Origin: Saccoglossus kowalevskii
Taxonomy: Eukaryota; Hemichordata; Enteropneusta; Harrimaniidae
DNA: 64,000 bases
Direction: 5' to 3'
Assembly: GCF_000003605.2 (NCBI RefSeq)
Contig: NW_003121913.1
Location: 112,807-176,806 of the forward strand
Below the pieces are notes generated by a model. That model did not search any database. It worked only from the letters and a program-made list of their open reading frames with translations, and was not told the DNA's origin. Made by a program: the position numbers and the translations under genes. Position 1 is the stretch's first letter; every line of letters begins with the position of its first letter. Positions 26,708-38,350 of this stretch are shown piece after piece.

Positions 26708-28538
26708 CGATGGTCTACATTATTGTGCTAAAACCTAGCTACGCTAAACACTGCGATAAAGATTTCTCGACATTCTGAATTTTTTTCGGTTTTATGCAGA
26801 AAGATACAGTATTTTTACCTAATAAAATCATAATTATTCATAAGTTATTGTTCATACAAGAGTTGTTGAACACACTACATAGTTTGTAATTTTATTCAGT
26901 TTCTTTCAGTCATAATTCATTTCAAATAAAAGGCACAAATATAGAGAATATATGAAATTATTTTTTTCTGTATAATATTCTTGTGTAATCTGTAATTATG
27001 AAAATGATTTGTGGGTGCAAGGGGAATACATTTCGTTATGAATTATTCTTAATATGAATTTCCCAATTATCATGTCAAAATCAGGTTTTCAGGGTTGTTT
27101 CTCCAAAAAAAAACGAAAGAATTTCACAATTTCGAAAACGGGAAGTCTTTATCGTAGTGTTACTAGCAGCTTAACAATAGATTCTTCGTTGTGACAAATG
27201 ACATAAGATATGAACAGCTGACTGAACAGTTTTAGCAGATTACATTTTCTTACAAAAACACCCATTGCACTAGGTGTTCTCTGGATAAAAATTGCAAAAG
27301 ATATTTTCAGGCAATTACTGTTAAATTCTCATCATGATCAAGACCAATTACTACACTAGTAGTAACGATATTTGATCATAGATTCTGAAGTCACCACTTC
27401 GAACAGTAAATAAAAGTCAGAGAAAAAAGCCACGCAAAAGTTGGATGCGGTCGTTTTCCCAGTCTGCTAAAGCATTGATAACAATGGACAGTCTGCAACT
27501 ATCGTCTGATTTGCGTAATGTCTATTTTGAGTTGGAAAATGCAAAAATGCGCAGGTAAAATAAGGAAACGCCTACGGATATTAAGAAACAGAAAAACGAC
27601 GTTTCATAAGATTTACAATTAGAGTTACTAGTAACTAAAAATACACGAGACGTGTATAGCCAAAAGCCAACTTTATTGAAAAATGGGAATTTGAAAGTAA
27701 GTGCTCTCGGACATGGGTCTCATATTTAAGGTGTGTTTGAGGCTCAAATCCGAGTAAGCGAGCTCATGTATGTATACGTGTTCCCTTTCAATGTACGTAT
27801 GTACGTATTTAAAGCTCCGCTTACAAATAACACACAACTTTCTTAGGCCAGTGTTATTTGATTCTGTTATTATATGTTCAGTGAATGAGGCTAATATGGC
27901 TTTCAGATTCTTTCACTATATTCAATACGCAAACCACTCACTTACCCGAATTCTTACTATTGTTTCGATGCATTATGAATATCGACTTGTATCTGATTAC
28001 ATCGTTAACTCCAATCCCCTTGAGACAAAAGCGTTGAACAAATTACCGACAATGCGACCAATCTGGTCCAACAATGTGTTCGCTCTGTTCCATCGAAATT
28101 ACCCATAATACATCCGTTCTGGTGCAGCGCGTCAAGTTCGCCAGCCAAGGTACGTTTACTATTCGGCCATCGCCTCGCCATCACACGGAGGAGTGTGTAA
28201 CCCGGCGTGCGATTCGGACGATGGGTGTAGCGAAACTTCCCATAATGACAAGAATATATCATAGTCGAGATTTTCATTTTGTTTTGTTTTATTCCTGGGT
28301 CAGGATCAGAAGTTTGATTTCATGGTAGACCTGCCATTGGGTTAAATATTCATGGCAGTCATGCAAAAATAATTCTTTTTCAAGAAAGCGCCAGCACATT
28401 TATTGGGAAAGGGCAAATGACTAGGGAAACTTCATGCACCTGGTTTTGATAGGTGTTCGTAAAATCATTCATCCCGTCCATGTGTTGTTCGTTGTATTTG
28501 CATAGATTATAGGAGTAGTCGTTTGTATTATCATGGAG

Positions 28539-28560
28539 GTATAATACCATGGTATTATAC
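28539..28560. repeat. Perfect 22-bp palindrome
   Basis: Starts GTATAATACC, centred on CATG at 28548-28551, and reads the same on both strands. It is 78 bp from a second perfect palindrome. Confidence 0.9.
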
Positions 28561-28638
28561 AGTCGCCAATGATTAACGCACCTTGTCTTATAGTGTACTT
28601 TGAACTTAATTTGATATTCTGATCACATATTGCAAAAC

Positions 28639-28687
28639 GTACTTTCGAAAGATAAATACAACTGTTGTATTTATCTTTCGAAAGTAC
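28639..28687. repeat. Perfect inverted repeat, 24-bp arms, 1-base centre
   Basis: The left arm 28639-28662 starts GTACTTTCGAAAG; the right arm 28664-28687 is its exact reverse complement; only T28663 is unpaired. Each arm also holds the smaller palindrome CTTTCGAAAG. Confidence 0.93.
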
Positions 28688-31384
28688 TTTTACAGATTTC
28701 ATGGGGATTAAACATGGTCGAAAATGTGCGATTTGAATTGATTTTCTGATTTTGTTGTATTTCTTGTGTTTTTGGACAATGTCGTGCAGACAAGGTTGAG
28801 TAATGAATATCAAAATGGGACGTGACATAGTCGTCTGCAGAATTGAAGTTGCACTTCCCCGGATATGACGTACTAGTATATGACGTGCCTATTATTACAA
28901 ACAGACGACTTTCGCTGAGGCATTTCGAGGCTTATTAATTGCATGGAAGAACTGGTATTATCCGGTTTTAACAATGTGTATCTATAAACGTCGCACAAAA
29001 TTAAACTTGAACTGCAGACGTATGTTACAAATATGCAAACAGACGACCGTAATTGGAGGATTTAGACTATTAATCGAAGAACACAGTTGACAGTCGAGAG
29101 TGAACGGCGTCAACACATTTCTCAAATTTTTCGTTGATTTTTTTCGGTCCATAGTTATGGCTTGACTGCAAACGTTAATGTAATATAGCATTTCTGTACT
29201 GGACGGTTGTTCTAAAAATAGAAATGAGGTGTCGGAAATCGAAATGTGCGCAGACAAACATGAAAATGAAATGAATATGCTGTGGGTTGCCTATTTGTGA
29301 AAACAATTAATACCAAATTTACCCCTGAATTCTAGTCGTCTAAAAAAAATCTGAACTTCAATGCCACATCTGTTTATAAATTTGAAGGATGCCACAAATG
29401 AAATAGGTCATCGGCGTGTGAGAATATGCTCTTGTGTACACGTTTGTATAATTGCAGAGAATCCGGGCAGCGAGTGTTGATTAGCAGTTGTTAATTAATC
29501 GTTTTACTATCTTTCACGAATCAATATCTTCCAATTCCAATTTGCTTGCCTTTTCATATTGTGAAATAATTTAGCTAAGTTGCATGTAGCCCCGGGGGGT
29601 TGACGGAGGTCTCAGCACGTTATTGGGGTGAAAAGGACACTATTTGGTGAAACGATGTCTAGGAAGCCGTTGTTTCGGGAGGAATGAAACAAATCTGTAG
29701 ATTTTGGGCCCCAATTTGGCCCAAAAAATCTAATTTCATTTAGTTATTTTCGAAATCTGACACATGTCTAGAGATTTCCCCCGAAAATCTGTCCCATATG
29801 TCGGTAATTTTCGGGTGAAAGTAACCCGGATGGGTGGCACGTCACGTATAGTTATGTATGTGAAGGATTCCCCTCCCGCGCGGCGCGGCGCGCAATGGTG
29901 CTGGCAGAAGATGCGCTTGAAGGAGTGCAGCCATTTCTCGTGTGTGTAAAATAAACACACATGAACGTTGGAGAAATAAAATAACATTAGTAGTCAGTTG
30001 AAAGTGACATTCATGCTTGGCTGAACTACGTGATTAAAAGCTATATATTAAAAGCATGGTGATTAAAAGTCCAAGTCCACGTATGTTGTACTACTAGTAG
30101 TATACTATATTATCAAATTGTCATGGACTTGTTCTGCAGCAGCGATTTACTTTATTTTAATTATGCTTGCACGGGGTCAGAGTATGTGTATACAATTCTT
30201 TGGCTATTTATACTAGCATTCGAATGTGGGTTCCTACTTGCGTCGACGGCTCACAATAAACCGATATACGTCGTGAAAAGGACTAAATAATATCGATGTA
30301 GACTTCGTGTTGTTTCGATATTGACCAGGAAGCAACTTGGATGAATGTGTACCACGAAATTCGATTCATACTGGAGATAGAAATAAACAGCAGTTTGCAA
30401 TATGACACGTCGTATTTATTTATAGCCTTCACGATAATCAATTCCTACATTCATTGATCGAATGACTGCCATGGAAAAGCTCGAGTGGCCATTACTTGAT
30501 TAAAAAAAATATTTCTGGTTTGATACTGAAACTTATATTAGGTTAAAGAAGTTAAGTCCGGTGTTTGTGCCAACTAAAAAAATTACCCCTCTGACTTGAC
30601 CACGCATTGGTTTTTATTGTATATGCGAAATCGGCACCGGCATTAACTTCTGATTTAAATCGTTATCAAACAAACCGAAATACGCTACTTTCCGTTTATA
30701 CTGTATCAGTTATAACTGACTTCACTATAACTAGTCAAAGCTACAACATTTGTGGTTTTTGTTGATGATCAAAGCATGGTATGGTTTATTGCGAACTCAA
30801 CACTATTCTTTCAATGAAAATTCTAATATGCATGTGCAGTGAGATTGTTAAGTTATTGTACGTACCAAATAATCAGTGCGCATGCGTATTAGAAAATATC
30901 AGTGTTTCGTATAATGATTGCCGAGTTGTGTAGCGCTAGAACAACGTTTTTAGAACATGATAAATCAGAATCTAATGCTTTAATCAACGTATAGATTCAA
31001 GAGCGATATTAAAAAATTACACGTTCCCATCCATATTGCTTACACGGTGTCCAATTGTTAACGTAACGTAACGTTTGGGAGATTTCCAAATGAGACGATA
31101 GCAATTCATTCATTTACCTCTGCGCAAGCGTTCTTGTAAACAGTATGAATATATTCATTGGCTCCGATCAAATGTAATTTAAAATGCAATCTGTTCTCGA
31201 TATTAATGCCTCGTGTAGCTTTCCCACAGTGAAGACGCCGACGCTACAAATAACAATTCTTATATTAATTGGGTTTTTATCAACAGTTTTGTGGATCGTT
31301 TCTCATCATTTATAATCCCCCATTCAATCTGATTTTATAGATATTCGAAATCAGGTTAATTTTCATTAAGATCAAAATATCGCT

Positions 31385-31390
31385 TTTATT
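31385..31390 (-). other. Polyadenylation signal for the GPCR gene
   Basis: AATAAA on the minus strand, about 195 nt past the stop codon of the GPCR. It is the nearest canonical signal I found downstream. AT-rich background makes chance matches common. Confidence 0.45.
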
Positions 31391-31582
31391 TCGTTTTTCA
31401 TTAAAAAAACGTGGAACGAAAATAAGAGAGAAGACATTATGTGATAGCAGTATTCTATTTTAGATGGTCCATAATAACTTTATATAAGAATCGTGCGTAC
31501 AGTATTGCTTATTGATCCAATTTTTAAATCGCCCAAGGTTATGATGTGACTGATTACTGTCTGTGCCATAGCCACGTTCGAA

Positions 31583-33478
31583 TTAAAAATGTGAATTGTC
31601 TTCTTCCGCCATCCTGAAGCTAGAGTGTCTGTCATACGGATCCTGGTGACGCCTTTTCCTGCACAGCACGATGCGAATGTAGGTTTCTTTAAAGGTTTTA
31701 TTACAGAAAGCATAGATCCAGGGGTTAAACGTGCTGTTCAGGTAGCAGAGGTAGTAGCTGAATGCGTATACACCTGAGTCTACGCACTTGGTGCAGATAC
31801 CCAACCAGACTACAAGTACATGGTACGGAGTCCAGAACAATAAAAACGAACCTATAATTACGCCTAGTGTTTTCAACGCTTTGCGGTCCCTGTTAATAGT
31901 GGACATTCTGTTTGGAATATTAGCAACTCCCGTAGTTGGCAGTTTGCATCCTCTCTGTACCATTGCTAGTTGTAAGCGCGACAACGAACCCATTGACTGC
32001 GAACGAGTTTTACACCCGCGAAAGCTGCCGCCAGGGGAACGGCCTTGCTGTCCAGTCGAGGAACAAATGAAGGACCGCTGTCTGTGCATTTTGTGTGGGA
32101 CCGTTAGATTTGACGACATCGTAACGCCACTGCTGTTCCTTTTTTTCTTTCCCAAGTTGATTGAATCAGAAACGCTCTGTTTAGCGGCGCGTCTTCGTTT
32201 AAAGTCTTTTAACGTACCGCGTATCGGCGCGTCTTCGCCTTCGTCGTCAACGTTTTCGCTCATCACGCTAATCTCTGGTATATTAGACCGCTGGTTAAAA
32301 CTGGTCTGTTGTGATTCTCTCGTTTCTTTCAATAAACGCCTACCTTCTTTACTCATTTCTTTGAATCTGAATCGCGAAGGAAATGTCCTTAAATCCTGAT
32401 TGGCATTACGTGGTGTACTGGCGCACGAATTTAGTGGCGTGGTCGTGGTGTTCGTACTCAAAATATCGCGCGACTTTACTTTACGGACATTAAATCGAGA
32501 CGTTTCCTTGTAGATTCGGGCGTAGACGATCACCATGACGACAGTCGGCACGGAATACACAGTAATAGCGATGGTGGAATTCAATAACGGGTTCATAATA
32601 AACGGCAGTTGGCAATCGGTAGATGGAAGCGTTCTCTCGCCAATAAAAAACGGATATCCAATAATAGCCAGACCCCAGGCTATTAAAGGCAGGATCCATA
32701 CTGGTAATATCATTAGCAACGCTCGACGTGCTGTGCGGTTACATCGATAGCTCATCGGGCGTGTCACGGAAAGAAAACGATCTATACTGATAATGACGAT
32801 GTTCCACATAGAAGTTGTGCATAACGCATAGTCTACTGTCAGCCACAGATCACAGACCCACGAGGCAAATGGCCAATAACCGAACGTTATAAAGATAGTG
32901 TAGAGCGGTATGGAGAACATACCGACTACCATGTCGGAGATCGCCAAACTCACAAGAAAAATGTTTGTTATTGTTTGCAAGTTGCGGTTGGTTTTCACTG
33001 AGATAAGCACCAATAAATTGCCGAAGAAGGTGAGAAAGCTTGCCAACACCGATGATAAATAAATCAAGATACTAACAGAAACGGAGAATAGGTACGGAAA
33101 TGAAAGATCGTCCGTCACATCTTCAGATGAGTAGTTGTCGTATACAGTATTGTTGTTCTCGACGAACGATAAATTAAAGTATATAGCAGCATTGGCATAT
33201 CGGTGTACGCTTGAGTCGATCCAGTACTGATGAACCATGGAATCTCTCGGTACTATCGATGGCCCTTTGGTCACGTTGAAAATATCGAATATGTTGGCGG
33301 CCGCGGTGTCGGCGGTAGTGGGGGTTGCGGTAGGAACGATTGGTGATGATTCGCTAAGTCTGTTTAAAAGGCTAGCAAGAAACATATTACCGATTGTCGA
33401 GGTCGGCTCAGCAGCTGCCGTGATTGCTGCGTACATCGTGTCCGATTGATTGACCGACGTAAAGTTGCCGTTCGTCAT
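31583..33478 (-). CDS. Muscarinic-like aminergic GPCR (class A), intronless
   Basis: 631-residue rhodopsin-family receptor. The first in-frame ATG is at 33478; an in-frame TAA lies about 70 nt upstream. Seven TM helices follow a long, Ser/Thr-rich, N-glycosylated N-terminus of about 130 residues. Seen: D182 (2.50), C209-C289 disulfide pair, amine-binding D216 with Y217 (3.32, 3.33), DRF at 233-235, SVTRPMSYR, FWTPYH with W549, Y552 and H553, a short ECL3 C-x2-C, Y575 and Y579 (7.39, 7.43), and NPWIY. The third intracellular loop is about 210 residues, basic and serine-rich. The SVTRP-SYR, GERT and LCY-NST segments match muscarinic acetylcholine receptors best; the DY-LC-TS-NIV-IS-DRFLSVTR stretch also recalls histamine H3. 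Pocket changes from muscarinic receptors are N6.52 to H, T5.42 to I and T5.39 to N, so the ligand is uncertain. Confidence 0.94.
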   Translation of the reverse strand: MTNGNFTSVNQSDTMYAAITAAAEPTSTIGNMFLASLLNRLSESSPIVPTATPTTADTAAANIFDIFNVTKGPSIVPRDSMVHQYWIDSSVHRYANAAIYFNLSFVENNNTVYDNYSSEDVTDDLSFPYLFSVSVSILIYLSSVLASFLTFFGNLLVLISVKTNRNLQTITNIFLVSLAISDMVVGMFSIPLYTIFITFGYWPFASWVCDLWLTVDYALCTTSMWNIVIISIDRFLSVTRPMSYRCNRTARRALLMILPVWILPLIAWGLAIIGYPFFIGERTLPSTDCQLPFIMNPLLNSTIAITVYSVPTVVMVIVYARIYKETSRFNVRKVKSRDILSTNTTTTPLNSCASTPRNANQDLRTFPSRFRFKEMSKEGRRLLKETRESQQTSFNQRSNIPEISVMSENVDDEGEDAPIRGTLKDFKRRRAAKQSVSDSINLGKKKRNSSGVTMSSNLTVPHKMHRQRSFICSSTGQQGRSPGGSFRGCKTRSQSMGSLSRLQLAMVQRGCKLPTTGVANIPNRMSTINRDRKALKTLGVIIGSFLLFWTPYHVLVVWLGICTKCVDSGVYAFSYYLCYLNSTFNPWIYAFCNKTFKETYIRIVLCRKRRHQDPYDRHSSFRMAEEDNSHF

Positions 33479-34855
33479 CGATTGCGAAACCACGGTTGAC
33501 AACGGGCGAGAATTGCGAGGCGAATTGTAAACTACGAACTCCGTTACTTATGTGCCATTCACCGGCGCTCCACTGAAACTAGCTCCATCCACAGCCTATC
33601 GATACCTGTATACATCGTACTTCCTATTTACTTGACACTCCAAATACACTCCCAAGGGACGGAGTCAGCATATAATTCTGTTTATCCCATCTCCTCTTAT
33701 CTGCAGCCTCTCCGCATAGTGACATTTTCATCAAATCATTAACAAATACTTCTTTTAACACGCAGTAAAAAAATATTGCCAAATATCGCAAAGAGAACAC
33801 CCATTTAAAAATACCTCGCCGAAATCCACTTTAGATGGTGACGATAAAGTGACTAGCGCGGGCGACATCCACTACTTTATTTTACGAGTGTCTCAAGCAA
33901 TGCGTGCCCCCTAAGTTGGGTGTAAAAGGTAAGAGTAGGGAGAAACTCCCATGAGCACCGACAGTTTGCCATGCACTTTTGATCGTCAACAAAGCTTTAT
34001 ATTTATTAATTGCTTGTATCTGGTTGATTGAATTAAGAACAAGTTTCCGTGTAATGTGTTTTATTGTATTCCATCCTCACCGCAACAGAGACTCACAATA
34101 AAGCGGGTGGAACAGGCAATTCGTTCGATGTGTTCCTTTGGTCTAATCCCCCGTGCCGTGTGCTAGATTTATTTGGGGTAGAAGGTACGCACTGATTTAA
34201 TTTAGAATCGTCTTTGTAGATTTAAATGTACAAAACAACACTTCCCTGGGGACGTCGTCTCAAGTGAATGCTTTGCATTGAATAACCAACGATCCCATTA
34301 TGTCGACAATAAACAGAGATCAAAACAAAGATAGCGAGGTTCCATCTCGGGAGAATGAATCTAGATTACCCGGTATCAATTGATTATGCTGCTAAAATAA
34401 CATCAAACAAAAAAACGGGGTCCATCTTCTGATATCTCTTTCATTGAAAAACTGATATTTATAGATTGGTCGGATTTGCTTTATTACGACACACAAGATG
34501 CTTGGGAACCCATCAATGCAATAACCTTATTAGCATCGAGATACGAGATAAGGTAATTTACAGGGTTTAAAGACCCGTCAGACATCAGCGGATTTCTGAT
34601 GTCTTGTACATTCCACAGCATAGTGATAATCAATCAAAGGCAAATCCTGCCGCTCAGTTACGTCATGATCATGTGTATGCAAATATCTGCGCCACCCTCA
34701 CAATACTAGCAGTAGATTCAATCAAACATACTATCTATACTGAGTCTAGATCAGTACAATGCCTTTTCAAAACGCCAGGCTTTTCGATCGATCAGTAAAA
34801 ATTCGGATATAGCATATTATGTGAATTGAATCGAATGCGACGATGTACAATTATG

Positions 34856-35071
34856 CTAAAGGCGATGACGGGTGTGGAACTTTGCTGTCTTTCTCCAGGC
34901 TCGACGAAGCGCACTACAATCACGAAGAGCTGCCTTGAAATACGGCTCGAATATAATGAATGCCGGTACGTGTTGCCCGTTGGGTGAAAAGTACATTGAG
35001 CAATTGACGTGAACGCTGTAATTATATCCGCGAGGACGTAGTTTAAAATTATATTCCGTCTTTAAGATAAC
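34856..35071 (-). CDS. Candidate terminal exon, unidentified protein
   Basis: A very good acceptor (TTTCTTTCGTTTTATTGCCAG) at 35072 opens 71 codons in phase 0 up to TAG at 34856-34858. The peptide starts VILKTEYNFKLRPRGYNYSV, contains HVPAFIIFEPYFKAAL and ends with a basic run RRAWRKTAKFHTRHRL. I could not assign it to a family or find the preceding exon. The opposite strand also shows a good acceptor (TTTCTCCAG at 34899), so strand is not certain. An open stretch of this size can arise by chance. Confidence 0.3.
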   Translation of the reverse strand, partial: VILKTEYNFKLRPRGYNYSVHVNCSMYFSPNGQHVPAFIIFEPYFKAALRDCSALRRAWRKTAKFHTRHRL

Positions 35072-35875
35072 CTGGCAATAAAACGAAAGAAACTTTTATA
35101 TATATATTCTAGTACACCGTGTGTAGTGTGTGGTAGCTCTTTGTGCGTTTTGGTTAAAGGAACTGCAGTTTTAGCATAATTTCTCTAAATATACGAAGCC
35201 CGTATAATCCAAGTTTGTTTTCCTCCCTGGCCACATATTTTTTATTTAGTTTTATGTTGGCATTCAATTTTGTAATATAAAAAATCGCGATTCCCGTTTT
35301 TTTTCTTTTGCATAAAATGTATACTGAGTAATGTGAAATTCATTGTTTTGTTGACCGTATCTAAAAGCATGTGTTTGTTTCGTTGGGAATTTTTCCATTC
35401 AAAAGAAGCATACACAAACAGTAGTTGCAGACTTTGTATCAACAAACTGTATTTCTTTGGTTTCGTGTAATTGGGTTAATTGATAACTTCATAATTCATG
35501 AGTAAATTAACAAACATTGGCGAGACGACTAATATTATACGAATATTATCACAAATGCAAACCAGAATTGTTTAATTACCAGGAGGACGGCAACAAATGA
35601 CTACTGTTTTTAGCTTAGAATGTTGTAAATGGCACGAATCCGAATTTACTATTTGACATCGCCAATAAACAGAAGCGAAGTGTTTTATTATATGTTATCC
35701 AAATACTCATTCATCGTACTCAAGACACAAGGTCGGTATGTTTATAGGCAATTCCTAGAGGGCGAGGACACCTGTTGTGTTGCTCTTACATCTTAGTATT
35801 AAATGAGAGTTACTAGCTTTCAGTATGATTGCATGGCGAGACTTTTCTTTGAAAATTAGGATATGACTTAATAAA

Positions 35876-35901
35876 ATCATAGATCCTTGAGGGTCTATGA
35901 T
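35876..35901. repeat. Hairpin with ATAGA..TCTAT core, copy 1
   Basis: ATCATAGATCC and GGGTCTATGAT pair around a short loop. The same core CATAGACC/GGTCTATG occurs at 62031-62055 and 62178-62230. Confidence 0.6.
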
Positions 35902-36337
35902 ATAATGCACATAATTTATCAATAACGCGTGATATCGCAGGATGAACCATACCACACAGGGCGTGTCGTCATATGTCTTATTTGCATATGAATCAGCGTG
36001 ATTATCACTCATGACTAATATTATTCACTTTTCAATGGTACTAACAGTCTTATTTGCATTGATATGCTAATTGAACGTCGTCGACGATTTCTATCTCAAT
36101 GTTTAGACCCTGGTTTAGACTAAGCTAAAAAGAGGTCGATGTCCGTTATAATCATAAGACCGCTTGGTTGAGGTTGAGGTTGAGGTTGAGTTAAGCTTGG
36201 GGTGAAATGCAATTACACAGACTCAGACACAATCTCGATGCACAAATTGAGTTATGTTCTTGTACCGCTTTATTGAAGAGGCGGTATACCTGTATATATT
36301 TTAGTGTTAAAAGACGGTGATCGAATGCAGCACGTGT

Positions 36338-36513
36338 TCAAATTTGGTGTATTTTATACGCATCGTATGCGTCGCGATGGAATCCGTATCCGCCACCTCG
36401 ACCACCATCAGTCTTTGAAGCGCCATAGTGAAGCATACGGTCGTCATTCATGTAACCGAACAATGTATTTGACACGGCGTTGAAGTACGTCACAGGACCC
36501 CATATCGAACACT
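36338..36513 (-). CDS. Doubtful coding segment with Gly/Tyr-rich C-terminus
   Basis: 58 open codons end at TGA (36338-36340). The peptide includes YFNAVSNTLFGYMNDDR and GGRGGGYGFHRDAYDAY, which is not obviously low-complexity junk. The upstream boundary is poor: an AG at about 36514 lacks a pyrimidine tract, and the first bases match the TTAA-flanked repeat family described below. Treat as a lead only. Confidence 0.2.
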
Positions 36514-37794
36514 ATAGTATTCTTTTGATGTCATGCTCGACCTTGCAAATGCGCGTGCACTTTGAATTATGGGTACGTTCTACATCAGGCCGATTTTAGA
36601 TCATGGTAACCTTACACCCAGTTTAAACGTGGAAATAAATTTCTAAAAATAACAAAATGTATCCATAACTGACTCTTGATATAAAAGTGTTTGAGAGATA
36701 GGCCAATCAATCATCGTCGTGGATTCAACATTATCGATGAAACTGGGAAACACTGACCAACAGTGCACTGGTATTTCAAGGAAGGATACGATGTGCATCT
36801 TATCATACGTCGATCTTTCGATCTCGCATTATGATTCATGTGTAACGAGTTCTGCTGACAGTTCAATCGGCGTATGGATACACAGGTAGACTGTTTACTC
36901 ATTCACAACCTCCAAGCAGGTACCCCTACGTCATATAGACAATATCAATACAACGTCAAATTTCCTCGTCAAATTGACAACATCCAATTATCGAAAGGAT
37001 GTCATTGTGACGTCTTAACATGTTCGAAGTCGTCACATCCAATGTTGATACAACATTAATAACAGACGTCGTAACCAGAATAGAGTCAATCAAACGCAAG
37101 TATCTACACATTAAATATCAAACAAAAATTGAACAGCGACTTTTAGGTAGAAATTGAAAATAGCATTTTTTTTTAATCCCAAAACATAACAAATATTCAT
37201 AACAATTAGAAAACATCATATAATGTCTGAGATAAAGAAATGTACATATTAGCACGTCATTGCTAAAATATTGAACGGTTTACTTTAACCGTTATTATGC
37301 AAATGTTGATCTGTGTACCCGTATAGTACACCATGCCCCGCTGCCTTGGTCTGTTTTATATAGGCCTCGCTCCTATTTTTCGGAAGCAAGGATGAACAAA
37401 AAACAAAGCAGCTGGAGGTAATTACACCAGTGACTTTGAGTGAAATGAGATGAGACGTTTCACTTGAACAATGTACTTTGCAGAGTTTTAATACAAAGCG
37501 GATTGATGTCACCTTGGAAAAAAATCTCATTACAATTAGGCTTATTACAAGTCCAGAATCGATCCTCATTATCACTCATTCGATCTATTTCAAGTTCAAG
37601 ACGATGCTTCTCAAAGGCATGATTAGAGACTCATTTTCGAAACAAATAGATTGATAGTCACGCAATTAGTATACTTTGTGCGTTTCAGAAAAAAACAAAC
37701 ATATAATGCACCCTTTTTATATGAAGCAGTAATTGGCGCCTTTGAAACAAGGCAACCATGATTCGAGGGAGTATATTACATTTTTTTTTCTCTA

Positions 37795-38350
37795 TTATAC
37801 AACAAAATCATAAAGATTAAAACGTTCACTTTTTTCTTTGAGCCTGCACCACGGTTCCTCGAGGGCGCGTTCGAGATACACTGCGACCACGCGCGAAAGT
37901 CGTCTTTGTATGCGGAGAGGCAGGTCAAAACTCCTCATACTATCTCGTCCGATTCGAAGTGCCTTGTTCTGATTATGAGTGTACGTCAGGTCGATGTGTC
38001 GGCAGTTTTCTCTGTAAAACTGCCACCATGATAAGGCCTTATCCCTTAAGCGCGTGACTGGAATATCTTCAATCACCTCAATCATATTGCGAAGCATTTC
38101 TGTTCGGAATGGTTGGATGGATGCACACTGTAGCATCAAGTGTGATTCGATGCCGTTTGTGGACAGTCTAGTTTTACATAGCTCGCAGACCCCTACCCTG
38201 GGATTAACCGCTGTGTCGTCTTGTGTGTCTTCTTCCTCTTCGTTATCGTCGACGTAAACTATCACTTCTTGGATGGATTCCTCCCTATCAGATGATAGGT
38301 GTGTTTTGAAATTCATATAGTCCACCATTTTCTTCTCAATATAATCTTCC
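37795..38350 (-). CDS. Polycystin-like gene: terminal exon with C2HC zinc-knuckle-like motif
   Basis: The acceptor TTTTTCTGACACAG at 38351 joins in phase 2 to the coiled-coil exon. It encodes residues 2030-2214: an acidic linker (DDNEEEEDTQDD), then C2085-x2-C2088-x11-H2100-x4-C2105, which resembles ZC2HC or UBZ-type zinc fingers, then a basic helical region with many Arg and a final YLERALEEPWCRLKEK segment. The stop is TAA at 37795-37797. An ATTAAA on the minus strand at 37487-37492 may serve polyadenylation. The exon could also be a separate short gene starting at the ATG at 38328, but the splice site and phase argue for fusion. Confidence 0.72.

Larger units (their letters stand above)
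19583..31384. other. Gene-poor stretch
   Basis: Holds 3' UTR and polyadenylation signal of the Ly6/PAN gene, MITE copy A, two perfect palindromes and two GC-richer islands (about 28120-28230 and 29580-29900) without convincing exons. The short ORFs near 21.9 and 22.2 kb show no family resemblance or splice support. Confidence 0.5.
33479..37794. other. Stretch between GPCR start and polycystin-like 3' end
   Basis: Contains presumed GPCR promoter and 5' UTR, two doubtful minus-strand coding segments (34856-35071, 36338-36513), a hairpin and a short (TTGAGG)n run at 36168-36190. Otherwise nothing recognised. Confidence 0.5.

Noticed and set aside
28005-28277. 90-codon minus ORF in a GC-richer island
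   Set aside because: Overlapping open frames on both strands, no domain; more likely an unclassified repeat or base-composition effect.
29764-29949. 61-codon plus ORF in a GC-rich block
   Set aside because: Overlapping antisense frame, no domain and no splice support; base composition explains the open frames.
31788-32399. 203-codon plus-strand ORF
   Set aside because: It is antisense to the third loop and TM6 region of the GPCR gene, whose minus-strand frame is clearly the coding one.
36168-36190. (TTGAGG)n as an internal telomere repeat
   Set aside because: The unit differs from TTAGGG and only about four copies exist.
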